From contig JAPLSN010000012.1 in assembly GCA_026398615.1 (NCBI GenBank), positions 1-64,000 of the forward strand: a stretch of 64,000 nucleotides of DNA. The letters run 5' to 3'. The stretch is from Spirochaetota bacterium. Lineage in GTDB: Bacteria > Spirochaetota > Spirochaetia > Treponematales > UBA12059. Numbering within the stretch: the stretch's first letter is position 1; each line of letters opens with the position of its first letter. Made by a program: the position numbers and the translations under genes. This document shows positions 46,865 through 55,671 of this stretch, piece after piece. Below the pieces are notes generated by a model that saw nothing but the letters and a program-made list of their open reading frames with translations, was not told the DNA's origin and did no database searches.

Positions 46865-48598
46865 ATGAATGACGATTACGCGATCGAGATGATCGGCATC
46901 ACGAAGGCATTTCCCGGCGTCCTCGCGAACGACCGCGTCAGCTTGCGCGTTCGCCCGAATTCCATCCACGCCCTCCTCGGCGAGAACGGGGCGGGGAAGT
47001 CGACGCTCATGTCCATCCTATTCGGGATGTACCGACCGGACGCCGGAATCGTCCGCGTCGGGGGGCGCGACGTCACGATACGGGACCCGAACGACGCGAC
47101 GGCGCTCGGCATCGGGATGGTGCACCAGCACTTCAAGCTCGTGCGCGCATTCACCGCGGCGGAGAACGTCGTGCTTGGCGCCGAGCCCAGGACGAAAGAC
47201 GGATCCCTCGACCTCGCGACGGCCGAGGAGCGCGTCGCGGCGCTGTCGGAGCGCTACGGCCTGGACGTGGACCCGCGCGGGCGCGTTGAATCGATGTCCG
47301 TCGGCGCCCAGCAACGGCTCGAGATCCTCAAGCTGCTGTACCGCGACGCGGACACGCTCATCCTCGACGAGCCCACCGCCGTGCTGCGCCCGCAGGAAGT
47401 GGACGACCTCCTCGGGATCATGCGGCGGCTCAAGGCCGAAGGCAAGACCATCATCCTCATCACGCACAAGCTCCGGGAGATCAGCGAGACCGCCGAGCGT
47501 TGCACGATCCTGCGCCGCGGCCGCGTGGCCGGCGACGTGGACGTGGCAGCGGTCACGGAATCCGACCTGGCCGCCCTCATGGTCGGCAGGAACGTCGACT
47601 TCTCCGTCAGGAAGGGACCGGCCAATCCGGGAAAGGTCGTGCTCAGCGTGGAAAACCTCTCGGTGCGCGACGACAAGGGCGTCGAGCGCGTCCGCGACCT
47701 GTCCCTGGACGTCCGTGCGGGGGAAATCCTCGGGATCGCGGGCGTGGACGGGAACGGCCAGGGCGAACTCGTGGAGGCCATCGTGGGCTTGAGACCCGCG
47801 GCGTCCGGCAGGATCCTCATCGGCGGAACGGACGCCACGAAGGCCACCGTGCGCGAGCGCATACTCCTCGGGGTCGGCCACGTTCCCGAGGACCGTCGCA
47901 AGCACGGGCTCATCGCCGAATTCCGCCTGGACGAGAATCTCGCGCTCAAGAGTTTCCGGGAGGAGCCGTACTCGAACCGGTTCGGCTTCATCGACCGCAA
48001 GGCCACCGCCGCCAGGGCGTCCGTCCTCATCGAACGCTTCGACGTCAGGGCGGGCGAGGGACCGGCCACCCTGGCCGGTTCGATGTCCGGCGGCAACCAG
48101 CAGAAGGCCATCCTGGCGCGCGAGATCGACGGAGCGCCCGCCCTTCTCGTCGTGTCGCAGCCGACGCGGGGACTCGACGTCGGCGCCATCGAGTACGTCC
48201 ACGAGCGCATCGTCGCGGAGCGGGACGCAGGCCGCGCCGTGCTCCTCGTGAGCTTCGAGCTCGACGAGATCCTGGCGCTCTGCGACCGCATCGCCGCCAT
48301 CTCTCGGGGAGCCATCGCGGGCATCGTGGATGCCGCGGACGCGGACGAACGCCGCATCGGCGCGATGATGGCCGGAGCGGCTGATCCCGGCGCTCCGACC
48401 GCCGCTGCCGCGAAGCCCGCCGCTGCCGCGAAGCCCGCCGCTGCCGGGCGGAGCGCCGGCTCGAAAAAGGCGCCCGCGACCGAAAAATCCTCCGGCGGGT
48501 CGCAGTCGGCGAAGGCCACACGGAAGGCGAACTTCACCAAAAACCCCTCGGGCGGCAAGCGCCGGAAAAATGCCGGCAACGCGGGAGAAGAACGATGA
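46865..48598 (+). CDS. Nucleoside ABC transporter ATP-binding protein with basic C-terminal tail
   Basis: 577 residues, two ATP-binding cassettes in one chain as in NupO/RbsA-type proteins. First: LLGENGAGKSTLMSILFGMY (Walker A), SVGAQQRLEILK (signature), TLILDEPTAVL (Walker B). Second: GVDGNGQGELVEAIVGL (degenerate Walker A, normal for the family), SMSGGNQQKAILARE. After residue about 505 comes an extra Ala/Lys-rich tail of some 70 residues (AAAKPAAAAKPAAAGRS ... GGKRRKN) coded partly by an 18-nt tandem repeat. GGGAGG is 8-9 nt before the ATG. The next gene overlaps by ATGA. Confidence 0.93.
   Translation: MNDDYAIEMIGITKAFPGVLANDRVSLRVRPNSIHALLGENGAGKSTLMSILFGMYRPDAGIVRVGGRDVTIRDPNDATALGIGMVHQHFKLVRAFTAAENVVLGAEPRTKDGSLDLATAEERVAALSERYGLDVDPRGRVESMSVGAQQRLEILKLLYRDADTLILDEPTAVLRPQEVDDLLGIMRRLKAEGKTIILITHKLREISETAERCTILRRGRVAGDVDVAAVTESDLAALMVGRNVDFSVRKGPANPGKVVLSVENLSVRDDKGVERVRDLSLDVRAGEILGIAGVDGNGQGELVEAIVGLRPAASGRILIGGTDATKATVRERILLGVGHVPEDRRKHGLIAEFRLDENLALKSFREEPYSNRFGFIDRKATAARASVLIERFDVRAGEGPATLAGSMSGGNQQKAILAREIDGAPALLVVSQPTRGLDVGAIEYVHERIVAERDAGRAVLLVSFELDEILALCDRIAAISRGAIAGIVDAADADERRIGAMMAGAADPGAPTAAAAKPAAAAKPAAAGRSAGSKKAPATEKSSGGSQSAKATRKANFTKNPSGGKRRKNAGNAGEER
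48400..48447 (+). repeat. 18-nt tandem repeat coding Ala/Lys tail
   Basis: GCCGCTGCCGCGAAGCCC occurs twice in tandem plus a partial third unit inside the ATPase gene. Each unit encodes AAAAKP. A slippage-prone spot within the nonconserved tail. Confidence 0.75.
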
Positions 48599-49749
48599 AC
48601 CGGAAACTGCCGCTCGGCGACAAGGTCCTCGACGCCTTCGTGGAATCCAGGGCTGCCGTATCCGTGCTCGTCGTGGCCCTCGGGTTCGCGTGCGGCACCG
48701 TCCTCGTCCTCGCGGTCGGGAGGAATCCCGCCGGCATGTACGCGGGCATCCTCCAGACCCTGTCGGGCTGGGACCTGACGCGCGGCACGTGGAACGCCCG
48801 CTACATCGGCGAATGGATAGCCACGTCCATGCCCCTCGTCCTCTGCGGCCTGTCCATGGCCTTCGCCGCCAGGACGGGGCTCTTCAACATCGGGGCCGAG
48901 GGGCAGTACATAGCCGGGCTGACCGCCGCGCAGTTCGTCGCCCTCCTGGGGCCGGGGATACCCGGCCTCCACTGGGCCCTCGCGCTCGCGGCAGCCGTCG
49001 CCGCTGGCGCCGCCTGGGGCGCGATAGCCGGCGCCCTGAAGGCGCGCTTCGAAGTGTCCGAGGTCGTGGCGACCATCATGCTCAACTACGTCGCGTTTTT
49101 CCTCTCGCGGTGGATGACGGGGCTCATCCCCGGCGCGAACACCTACCGCACGCCGGACTTCCCGCTCACGGCGCGGCTCGACGACGCCTTCCTGCGCTCG
49201 ATCACCAACGGATCGAGGCTCAACATCGGCCTCTGGTTCACGATCGGATCCGTTCTCGTATTCTGGCTGCTCATGGAACGCACGCGCGCCGGGTTCGCGT
49301 TGCGCGCCACAGGGTTCAACCGCGAAGCCGCGAGGGCCGCCGGGATATCGGTGCGTTCGGCGACGGCGGCGTCCATGGCAGTGTCCGGGGCCTTCGCGGG
49401 ACTCGCGGGCGCCGTGGTCGCGCTCGGATCGTTTTCCTACGGACGCGTGCTCGGCGGCCTGGACAACTACGGTTTCGACGGGATCGCCGTGGCGCTCGTC
49501 GGCGGGAGCACCGCCTTCGGGACCGCCGCGGCGGGGCTCCTCTTCGGCATGCTCAGTTCCGCGAGGCCCCTCATGCAGTCGAGGGGCATACCCAAGGAGA
49601 TCGCCCTCATCATCTCCGGACTCGTTGTCGTATTCGTGTCGCTCCGCGCGGCGTTCAAGGCCGCCGGGGACCTCATGGCAGCCAGGACGGCCGCGGCGGC
49701 GGCGAGCACCGGCTCAGAAAACCCGGAAATCGAAGGAGGCGCGGCATGA
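48595..49749 (+). CDS. Nucleoside ABC transporter permease 1 (NupP type)
   Basis: 384 residues with about ten helices, belonging to the branched-chain-amino-acid/nucleoside permease family used with BMP proteins. Marks: AARTGLFNIGAEGQYIAG, VSEVVATIMLNYVAFFLSRW, LDNYGFDGIAVALVGGSTAF. The end (AARTAAAAASTGSENPEIEG) is a nonconserved tail. The ATG overlaps the ATPase stop by 4 nt and its own stop overlaps the next ATG by 4 nt. Confidence 0.93.
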   Translation: MNRKLPLGDKVLDAFVESRAAVSVLVVALGFACGTVLVLAVGRNPAGMYAGILQTLSGWDLTRGTWNARYIGEWIATSMPLVLCGLSMAFAARTGLFNIGAEGQYIAGLTAAQFVALLGPGIPGLHWALALAAAVAAGAAWGAIAGALKARFEVSEVVATIMLNYVAFFLSRWMTGLIPGANTYRTPDFPLTARLDDAFLRSITNGSRLNIGLWFTIGSVLVFWLLMERTRAGFALRATGFNREAARAAGISVRSATAASMAVSGAFAGLAGAVVALGSFSYGRVLGGLDNYGFDGIAVALVGGSTAFGTAAAGLLFGMLSSARPLMQSRGIPKEIALIISGLVVVFVSLRAAFKAAGDLMAARTAAAAASTGSENPEIEGGAA

Positions 49750-50648
49750 ATGCTTTTGCCGGATTTCTGGCAGCCGTTCTCATGATGGCGTCCCCCATCC
49801 TCATCGCCGCGACCGGCGGCATGATCAGCGAACGCTCGGGCGTCGTCAACATCGCGCTCGAGGGGCTCATGGCCATCGGCGCCTTCACGGCGGCTACCGC
49901 CCATTATTTCCTGGAACCCTCGGTCCCGGGATCCGTCTGGCTGTCGCTCGTGCTGGCCTGTGCGGCGGGGCTCGCATTTTCGGCGATCCACGCGTACTCG
50001 TCGGTCATCCTGGGCGCCGACCAGGTGGTCTCGGGGACGGGCGTGAACCTGCTCTCGACGGGGCTCACGGTCTTCCTCGCGCAGATCCTCTTCGGCCGCG
50101 AACGGACCGAACCCTTCAGGCTCGGCATCATGCCCGGGGTTTTCGGGATCTACCCGACCGCCATTGTCGCCGCTGCCGTCATCGTCGGCGCCTGGTACGT
50201 CATCTATCGCCGTCCCATCGGGCTCAGGCTGCGCGCCTGCGGGGAGCATCCGCACGCGGCGGCGAGCGCCGGCGTCGACGTGAAGCGCGTGAGGTTCGGC
50301 GCGGTGCTGGCTTCGGGAGGCTTGGCCGGTCTCGCAGGAGGCTGCCTCGTCCTCACGCAGACGATCCAGTACACGCAGAACACGATCAACGGCGCGGGAT
50401 TCATCGCCCTCGCGGCCGTGTCTTTCGGGCGTTGGCTGCCTGAGGGCGTCGCGGGAGCCTCCGCGCTCTTCGGGGCGGCCGTCGCCCTGGCCATCTACAT
50501 GGTCAACGTGGAAGCGCTCCGGGGCCTGCCGTCAGAGTTCTTCAGCGCGATGCCCTACGTCATCACCCTCGTCACCCTCGTGCTCTTCTCGGGCAGGAAT
50601 TACGCGCCCGAGGCGGCCGGGAAGGCGTGGGAACCGGGCGGGAGCTGA
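49746..50648 (+). CDS. Nucleoside ABC transporter permease 2 (NupQ type)
   Basis: 300 residues, about nine helices. GGMISERSGVVNIALEGLMA is the family signature; GADQVVSGTGVNLLSTGLTV and LRACGEHPHAAASAGVDVKR follow. It forms the channel with permease 1. Start fixed by the ATGA overlap at 49746. Last gene of the four-gene operon. Confidence 0.93.
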   Translation: MNAFAGFLAAVLMMASPILIAATGGMISERSGVVNIALEGLMAIGAFTAATAHYFLEPSVPGSVWLSLVLACAAGLAFSAIHAYSSVILGADQVVSGTGVNLLSTGLTVFLAQILFGRERTEPFRLGIMPGVFGIYPTAIVAAAVIVGAWYVIYRRPIGLRLRACGEHPHAAASAGVDVKRVRFGAVLASGGLAGLAGGCLVLTQTIQYTQNTINGAGFIALAAVSFGRWLPEGVAGASALFGAAVALAIYMVNVEALRGLPSEFFSAMPYVITLVTLVLFSGRNYAPEAAGKAWEPGGS

Positions 50649-50693
50649 AACCCAGTCCACCGGGAGAGATTCTTCGCGAAGGAGCATTCCACC

Positions 50694-51071
50694 ATGAATC
50701 CGAAGCTCGACGGGAGGAGCGGATCCATCCGCATGTCCTTCCGCGCCGGGCGCGGCGAGTACGTCCTCACGGCGAACGACGACGGCATCGGCGTGTCGGA
50801 GGGCATGGATCCCGACCGTTCACCGGGCCGTGCCGTGCGTTCAGAAGGGGGAATCTTCCCCGGAACGACTGTCCTCCTCATCGAGGGCGTCCGGGAGATG
50901 CCGCTCCATGGACACGGACGCTTCCTTGTCGAGGCCGTCGAGGTCGCGGCCGGTCCGGTCGTCGTTCAAGGTGTCCATATCCACCTGATACTATCATGCA
51001 GGGTATCCCCATCCGCAGGAGGAGGGGGAAGGATCCCCGGCGTGCGCCGGGCGTGTGCCTCGCCCGCCTGA
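50694..51071 (+). CDS. Small protein of unknown function, possible GHKL-ATPase remnant
   Basis: 125 residues. The segment GEYVLTANDDGIGVSEGMDP looks like the G1 box (DDGIGV) of a histidine-kinase ATPase domain, but the other boxes are missing and the rest (LPLHG-like end, Gly/Arg-rich tail) fits no domain. AAGGAG lies 8-9 nt before the ATG. It may be a decayed fragment or a small real gene. It fills the gap between the nucleoside transporter and the TtcA-like gene. Confidence 0.35.
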   Translation: MNPKLDGRSGSIRMSFRAGRGEYVLTANDDGIGVSEGMDPDRSPGRAVRSEGGIFPGTTVLLIEGVREMPLHGHGRFLVEAVEVAAGPVVVQGVHIHLILSCRVSPSAGGGGRIPGVRRACASPA

Positions 51072-51103
51072 CGCCTTGAGGAAGTCGGGTGATTGCGGAT
51101 ACC

Positions 51104-51832
51104 ATGCCGACCGTCATGAAGAACGCGGAAACCACGATAGCCAAGCTCGTTGAAATCGCGATCAGGCACTACGGCATGATCGAGGACGGGGACCGGATCC
51201 TGATCGGGGCGTCGGGCGGCAAGGATTCCACAGCCCTCGTCTACGATCTGGCCCTCAAGCGGCGCTGGTGGCCGGCGAAATACGGGCTGCTCGCCCTCCA
51301 CGTGGAAACCGACTCCGGCGAGCGGCACGACATGGCGCCGCTGCGCGGGCTGTTCGGGTCATGGGGGGCGGAATACCGTTCGATCGAAGTGCCCGTCATC
51401 GGCCGCCTCAAGCCCGGCGAATCCATGAACTGCTGGTGGTGCTCCACCCAGCGCCGCACCGAGCTCATCCGCTACGCCCTGGCCAAGGGCTTCAACAAGA
51501 TCTGCCTGGGGCACCACCTCGACGACATCGTCGAAACCCTCCTCATGAACATGCTCCACAAGGGGCAGATATCGACGATGCCGCCGGTCGTCCGCTACGC
51601 GAAGTATCCACTCTCGGTCATCCGCCCGCTCGCACTCTGCGAGGAACGGCAGATCATCGCATTCGCGCGCGAGAAGGGCTTCGCGTCGGTTTCGTGCACC
51701 TGCGGCTTCGACGGTGCGTCGCGGAGGAAGGAAGTCCGGCGGAAGGTGGAAGAACTCACGGGCGGGTCGTCGGCGCTCAAGCGCAAGCTCTTCGCTTCCA
51801 TGTCGGATATCAGGGACGAATACCTGGCCTAG
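51104..51832 (+). CDS. TtcA-like tRNA 2-thiocytidine/thiouridine biosynthesis protein
   Basis: 242 residues. PP-loop ATP pyrophosphatase motif ILIGASGGKDSTAL; the Fe-S/Cys pair MNCWWCSTQRR; KICLGHHLDDIVETLLMNML; and a third Cys region VSCTCGFDGASRR. These are the TtcA arrangement: ATP adenylates a tRNA base and sulfur is delivered via a [4Fe-4S] cluster. The exact tRNA position modified is not certain. Two possible starts, 51104 and 51116 (MKNAETT), lie close together; no clear Shine-Dalgarno is present. Confidence 0.88.
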   Translation: MPTVMKNAETTIAKLVEIAIRHYGMIEDGDRILIGASGGKDSTALVYDLALKRRWWPAKYGLLALHVETDSGERHDMAPLRGLFGSWGAEYRSIEVPVIGRLKPGESMNCWWCSTQRRTELIRYALAKGFNKICLGHHLDDIVETLLMNMLHKGQISTMPPVVRYAKYPLSVIRPLALCEERQIIAFAREKGFASVSCTCGFDGASRRKEVRRKVEELTGGSSALKRKLFASMSDIRDEYLA

Positions 51833-51934
51833 CGCGACGGCACGCGGGGAACCCCGCCTCCGGGCCCTGTACCCCGGGGCGTCGGGACGCCATGGTCGCG
51901 CCGCGAAAATCTACGGGGAAAAGGCGGGAAAACG

Positions 51935-53296
51935 ATGAGGGATCTCACGAAGGGGAAGGAGACGGCGACGATCATCGCCTTTGCCCTGCCCATGCTCCTC
52001 GGCAACCTGTTCCAGCAGTTCTACAACATGGTCGACAGCATCGTGGTGGGGCAGTTCGTGGGCAAGGACGCGCTGGCCGCGGTCGGCGTGAGCTTCCCGA
52101 TCCTCTTCATGATGATCGCCCTCGTCATGGGCGTGACCATGGGATCGACCATCCTGATCGCCCAGTTCTTCGGCGCCGGGGACCTGAAGAAGGTCCGCGC
52201 GGTCGTCGACACGGCCTACGTCTCCCTGTTTTTCGCGGCCCTCGCGCTCACGGTCATCGGGCTTCTCGCCGCCGACGCCATCCTGGACGCGCTCGACGTC
52301 CCGCCCGGGATACACGCGGCGGCGGCCGTCTACCTGCGCATCCTGTTCGCCGGGTTCCTGCCGATGTTCGGCTACAACACTGTTTCGGCGATCCTGCGGG
52401 GCCTGGGCGATTCGAAAACCCCGCTGTACATCCTAATGGCCGCCACGCTGCTCAACATCGTCCTGGACCTGCTGTTCGTCGTGGCCTTCGGCTGGGGCGT
52501 GGCCGGCGTCGCCTGGGCGACCGTGATCGCGCAGGGCATGTCCTTCGCGGGCGGCATCATCCTCATCGACCGGCGGAACGAGCTCGTGCGCCTGCGCGTA
52601 CGGGAGCTGAAATTCGACCGCGACATGTTCGCCCTGAGCCTGAAACTGGGACTGCCGTCGGGCATCCAGCAGACCCTCGTGGGCCTGGGCATGACGGTCC
52701 TGTCGCGCGTGGTCAACGCATTCGGCACCGACACCATCGCCGCCTTTGCCGCAGCCGCACGGCTGGACAACCTCGCCTCCCTCCCGGCGATGAACCTGAG
52801 CCAGGCTCTTTCCACCTTCGTCGGGCAGAACATGGGCGCCGGGAAGACGGAGCGGGTGAAGCGCGGCCACCTGTCCGCGGTCATCGTGGGAGTCGGCATC
52901 TCCATCGTCATCGGGCTGGCCGTCGTGTTCTTTGGCAAACCCATGATGGCGATCTTTTCATCCGACGCATCCGTCATCGCGATCGGGGCGCGCTACCTGT
53001 TCATCGTGGGCCTGGGGTACTGGCTGTTCGCGCTCATGTTCATCAACAACGGCGTCGTGCGCGGCGCGGGCGACGTGATGATCCCCATGATCAATACGCT
53101 GCTGGCGCTCTGGGTCGTCCGTCTTCCGCTGGCGTTCTGGCTGTCAGGGTTCATGGGCTCCGACGGCATCTGGCTGAGCGTGCCCGCCGGCTGGGTGGTG
53201 GGGGCCGTCTTCTCGACCTGGTACTATCTCGGGGGAAGGTGGAAGACGAAGATGATCGCGCGGAAGGCGCCGCCGTCCGAGGCGGCTGCGGACTGA
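51935..53296 (+). CDS. MATE family efflux transporter
   Basis: 453 residues, 12 helices. Opens with the usual LTKGKETATIIAFALPMLLG and LFQQFYNMVDSIVVGQFVG; the repeat half-site in the second half is LSQALSTFVGQNMGAGKTER. MATE proteins export cationic drugs or metabolites using Na+ or H+. The ligand cannot be inferred. Only a weak purine-rich stretch (GGCGGGAAAAC) precedes the ATG. The unit stands apart from the TtcA gene by 102 nt. Confidence 0.93.
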   Translation: MRDLTKGKETATIIAFALPMLLGNLFQQFYNMVDSIVVGQFVGKDALAAVGVSFPILFMMIALVMGVTMGSTILIAQFFGAGDLKKVRAVVDTAYVSLFFAALALTVIGLLAADAILDALDVPPGIHAAAAVYLRILFAGFLPMFGYNTVSAILRGLGDSKTPLYILMAATLLNIVLDLLFVVAFGWGVAGVAWATVIAQGMSFAGGIILIDRRNELVRLRVRELKFDRDMFALSLKLGLPSGIQQTLVGLGMTVLSRVVNAFGTDTIAAFAAAARLDNLASLPAMNLSQALSTFVGQNMGAGKTERVKRGHLSAVIVGVGISIVIGLAVVFFGKPMMAIFSSDASVIAIGARYLFIVGLGYWLFALMFINNGVVRGAGDVMIPMINTLLALWVVRLPLAFWLSGFMGSDGIWLSVPAGWVVGAVFSTWYYLGGRWKTKMIARKAPPSEAAAD

Positions 53297-53439
53297 GTGC
53301 CAAGAAACCCCAGTAGCGAGAGCGTCCGCCTGAATCAGGTATTTAAACGATTAGCCCTGCCCGCTCCCGATTCATTGCTTTACCGCTCTCATCCTTCTTC
53401 TCTGTCCCCCGGAGTTCCCGTGACCGGATTCCCCGGTTG

Positions 53440-53901
53440 TCACCGTCCCGGTCCCATCATGCGCCTGGGGGCTTTTTTCTTCTTGTACTTGGCGCCGGGT
53501 TTCCGTACAGCGGGTTTTCCCTTTCCCGCGCCGGATTTCCTGTCGTCCTTCGAGCCCGCTTCGGGTTTCTTGCGGATCGACCGCGGCTTTTCCGGGGGAA
53601 GCTCCTCGTCGAGGAGTCCCTTCCGCCGTTCGGGGACCGTGCTTTCCCGCCAGAAGACCGCGACGTTGCCGATGATCCGGACGAGTTCCGCCCCGATCGA
53701 TCCCGCCAGGTCCAGGGCCAGGGCCCGTTTTGCGCCCTGGAAGTCGACGAAGCGCAGCTTGACGAGTTCATGATCGTCGAGGGCCGTCGCGAGCCTGGCC
53801 TTCACCGCGTCGGTGAGGCCGCCCTTGCCGAGATGGACGATCGGGTCGAGGGTGCCGGCGAGGGCCGCGAGCCTGGCCCGCTGTCTGGATGTGAGCATCA
53901 T
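53440..53901 (-). CDS. YhbY/CRM-domain RNA-binding protein
   Basis: 153 residues. Residues 1-95 are a CRM (YhbY) domain: LTSRQRARLAALAGTLDPIV, then HLGKGGLTDAV (the GxxG loop GKGG), DDHELVKLRFVDFQG and ELVRIIGNVAVFWRE. YhbY acts in 50S ribosome assembly. The C-terminal 60 residues are a lysine/proline-rich tail (KKPEAGSKDDRKSGAGKGKP) not found in the E. coli protein and probably RNA-binding. Start between 53898 and 53913 is uncertain; ATG at 53901 is used. Confidence 0.88.
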   Translation of the reverse strand: MMLTSRQRARLAALAGTLDPIVHLGKGGLTDAVKARLATALDDHELVKLRFVDFQGAKRALALDLAGSIGAELVRIIGNVAVFWRESTVPERRKGLLDEELPPEKPRSIRKKPEAGSKDDRKSGAGKGKPAVRKPGAKYKKKKAPRRMMGPGR

Positions 53902-54023
53902 GTCTTGTACCACGGGAAGCGCGTGCGGCTCAATGGCGCTCGGTGCCGTCGGGAAGATCCATGCCCGGGAAGGATCGGGCGAAATCCAACTCGTCGCTCG
54001 CGGAGAAGCGGCAGCCGTCGACC

Positions 54024-54102
54024 ACCGGAAGGGCGCGGCGTGTCGGTGAAGGAACCCGGCCGCCGAATCCCCCCGCCCTGGTGGCGCGACGGGTGGCGCC
54101 GC
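54024..54102 (+). repeat. 79-nt dispersed repeat, copy B
   Basis: Same orientation as copy A at 23531-23609, with 37 of 40 bases identical in the left half and the right end alike. It occupies the gap between rpiB (stop at 54139) and the yhbY start. Confidence 0.75.
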
Positions 54103-54138
54103 TTTCTCCCCGCATCGGCTTCCAGGTGGAAGGCCGCT

Positions 54139-54585
54139 TCAGGTCTCCCGGCGCTCCAGCGCGGTGATCTTGTCCACGCGGGCCTGGTGCCTGCCCCCTT
54201 CGAATCTTGCTGCCATGAAGGCGTCGACGATCGCCTCGGGCGGGATGGCGTAGTCGACCCGGCCGCCGAGGGCCATGAAGTTGGCGTCGTTGTGGCGCTT
54301 CGCCATCTCCGCGGTGAACGCGTCGTGGACGAGGGCGCAGCGGATGCCGGGCAGCTTGTTCGCGGCGATGGAGATGCCGATGCCGGTGCCGCACAGGAGG
54401 ATGCCGAAGTCCCAGCCGCCCTTCCCGAATTCCCCCGCGGCCAGCGCCGCCATGTCGGGGTAGTCCACGGAATCGGATGAATCGACGCCGAGATTGCGCA
54501 CGTCGTGGCCTTTCGATTCAAGGTGACGCATGAGGAGCAGTTTGAGTTCCACGGCGCCGTGGTCATTGGCCATGAGAATTTTCAC
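54139..54585 (-). CDS. rpiB: Ribose-5-phosphate isomerase B
   Basis: 148 residues (family about 145-150). Interconverts ribose 5-phosphate and ribulose 5-phosphate. Motifs: KILMANDHGAVELKLLLMRH at the start (with the substrate-binding DH), GILLCGTGIGISIAANKLPG (catalytic Cys region), and CALVHDAFTAEMAKRHNDAN. The GTG at 54585 gives the standard M-K-I start and has GAGG 8 nt upstream; an ATG at 54600 would add five residues. It supplies ribose phosphates together with the transketolase genes just upstream. Confidence 0.94.
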   Translation of the reverse strand: MKILMANDHGAVELKLLLMRHLESKGHDVRNLGVDSSDSVDYPDMAALAAGEFGKGGWDFGILLCGTGIGISIAANKLPGIRCALVHDAFTAEMAKRHNDANFMALGGRVDYAIPPEAIVDAFMAARFEGGRHQARVDKITALERRET

Positions 54586-54717
54586 CGATGTACCTCGCAT
54601 GACGGGAACTCCGCCGGGCCGCGGTTGGCACCGCGCGGGAATCGGGGCAAAGCCCCGAAGATGGGGGAAGCCCGAGACCCTGGCTCGGGCGGGGGGGAAG
54701 GCTTTTCCCCCCGTTTT

Positions 54718-55656
54718 CTAGAAGAGCTTTTTCACCGTCGCGGCGATGTCGGCGGCCGTGAGCTTGTAGCGCGAAAGAAGCCAGTCCTGGGTTCCCACTT
54801 CGCCGAACTCGTCGTCGATGCCCATGCGGGCGAACCTGACGGCGATGCCGGCTTCCGCGATCGTTTCGGCGCAGGCGGAGCCGAGGGCGCCCGCACGCTG
54901 GCCGTTTTCCAGGCTGACGAAGCGTCCGCACTTTTTCGCGTACGAAAGCACGAGCTCCGCATCGAAGGGTTTGAGCGACAGGGCGTCCACGACGGCGAGG
55001 TCGATGCCCTCGGCTTTGAGCAGGTCGGCGGCCTTGAGGGCTTCGCCGGCCATGAGCGCGCCCAGCGACACGACGGCCGCGTCCGTGCCGTCGCGCAGGA
55101 CCTTGCCCCTGCCGAACTCGAATTGTTCCGTCTCGGGGTAGAGTACCGGGGAGGACTTGCGCTGGAGGCGCAGGTAGACGCAGCCTGGGTACGCCGCCGC
55201 CCGGGTCACCATGGCCTTGAGGGAAACGGGATCGCTCGGCTCGACGATGACGAGCTTCGGGATGGCCCGCATGAGGACGAGGTCTTCGAAGGGCATGTGC
55301 GTGCCGCCGTTGAAGGCCGCGCAGACGCCGGGGTCCGTGCCCACGAGCTTCACGTTGAGGCGGGCGTAGTTGCCCGAGATGAAGAACTGGTCGAAGGCGC
55401 GGCGGCTCGCGAAGCAGGCGAACGTGGCCGCGAAGGGTATCTTGCCCGAGGCGGAGAGCCCGGCCGCGACGCCGACCATGTTGGCCTCGGCCACACCGAC
55501 GTTGAAGGTGCGGTCCGGGTAGGCTTTCTGGAAGGGTCCGGTGCCGGTGGCTTTCATGAGGTCGGCTTCGAGCACGACGATGTTCCTGTTTCCCGCGCCG
55601 AGGGCCACGAGCGTTTCCGCGTAGACGGCGCGCATTTCCTTGGGAGCTTCTGCCAT
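54718..55656 (-). CDS. Transketolase, C-terminal (pyrimidine-binding) subunit
   Basis: 312 residues, equal to the C-terminal half of transketolase. Contains the pyrimidine-binding and C-terminal domains: VVLEADLMKATGTGPFQKAY, FNVGVAEANMVGVAAGLSAS (with the catalytic Glu), PFAATFACFASRRAFDQ, VSLENGQRAGALGSA. It needs the N-terminal subunit encoded 15 nt upstream to bind thiamine diphosphate. Split transketolases like this are common in bacteria and archaea. Confidence 0.93.
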   Translation of the reverse strand: MAEAPKEMRAVYAETLVALGAGNRNIVVLEADLMKATGTGPFQKAYPDRTFNVGVAEANMVGVAAGLSASGKIPFAATFACFASRRAFDQFFISGNYARLNVKLVGTDPGVCAAFNGGTHMPFEDLVLMRAIPKLVIVEPSDPVSLKAMVTRAAAYPGCVYLRLQRKSSPVLYPETEQFEFGRGKVLRDGTDAAVVSLGALMAGEALKAADLLKAEGIDLAVVDALSLKPFDAELVLSYAKKCGRFVSLENGQRAGALGSACAETIAEAGIAVRFARMGIDDEFGEVGTQDWLLSRYKLTAADIAATVKKLF

Positions 55657-55671
55657 GTCTGTTCTCCTTCC

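Noticed and set aside
46530-46866. Possible GxxExxY-type gene remnant between the arms of the repeat element
   Set aside because: Only about ten residues resemble the family start and the following sequence does not match in any frame.
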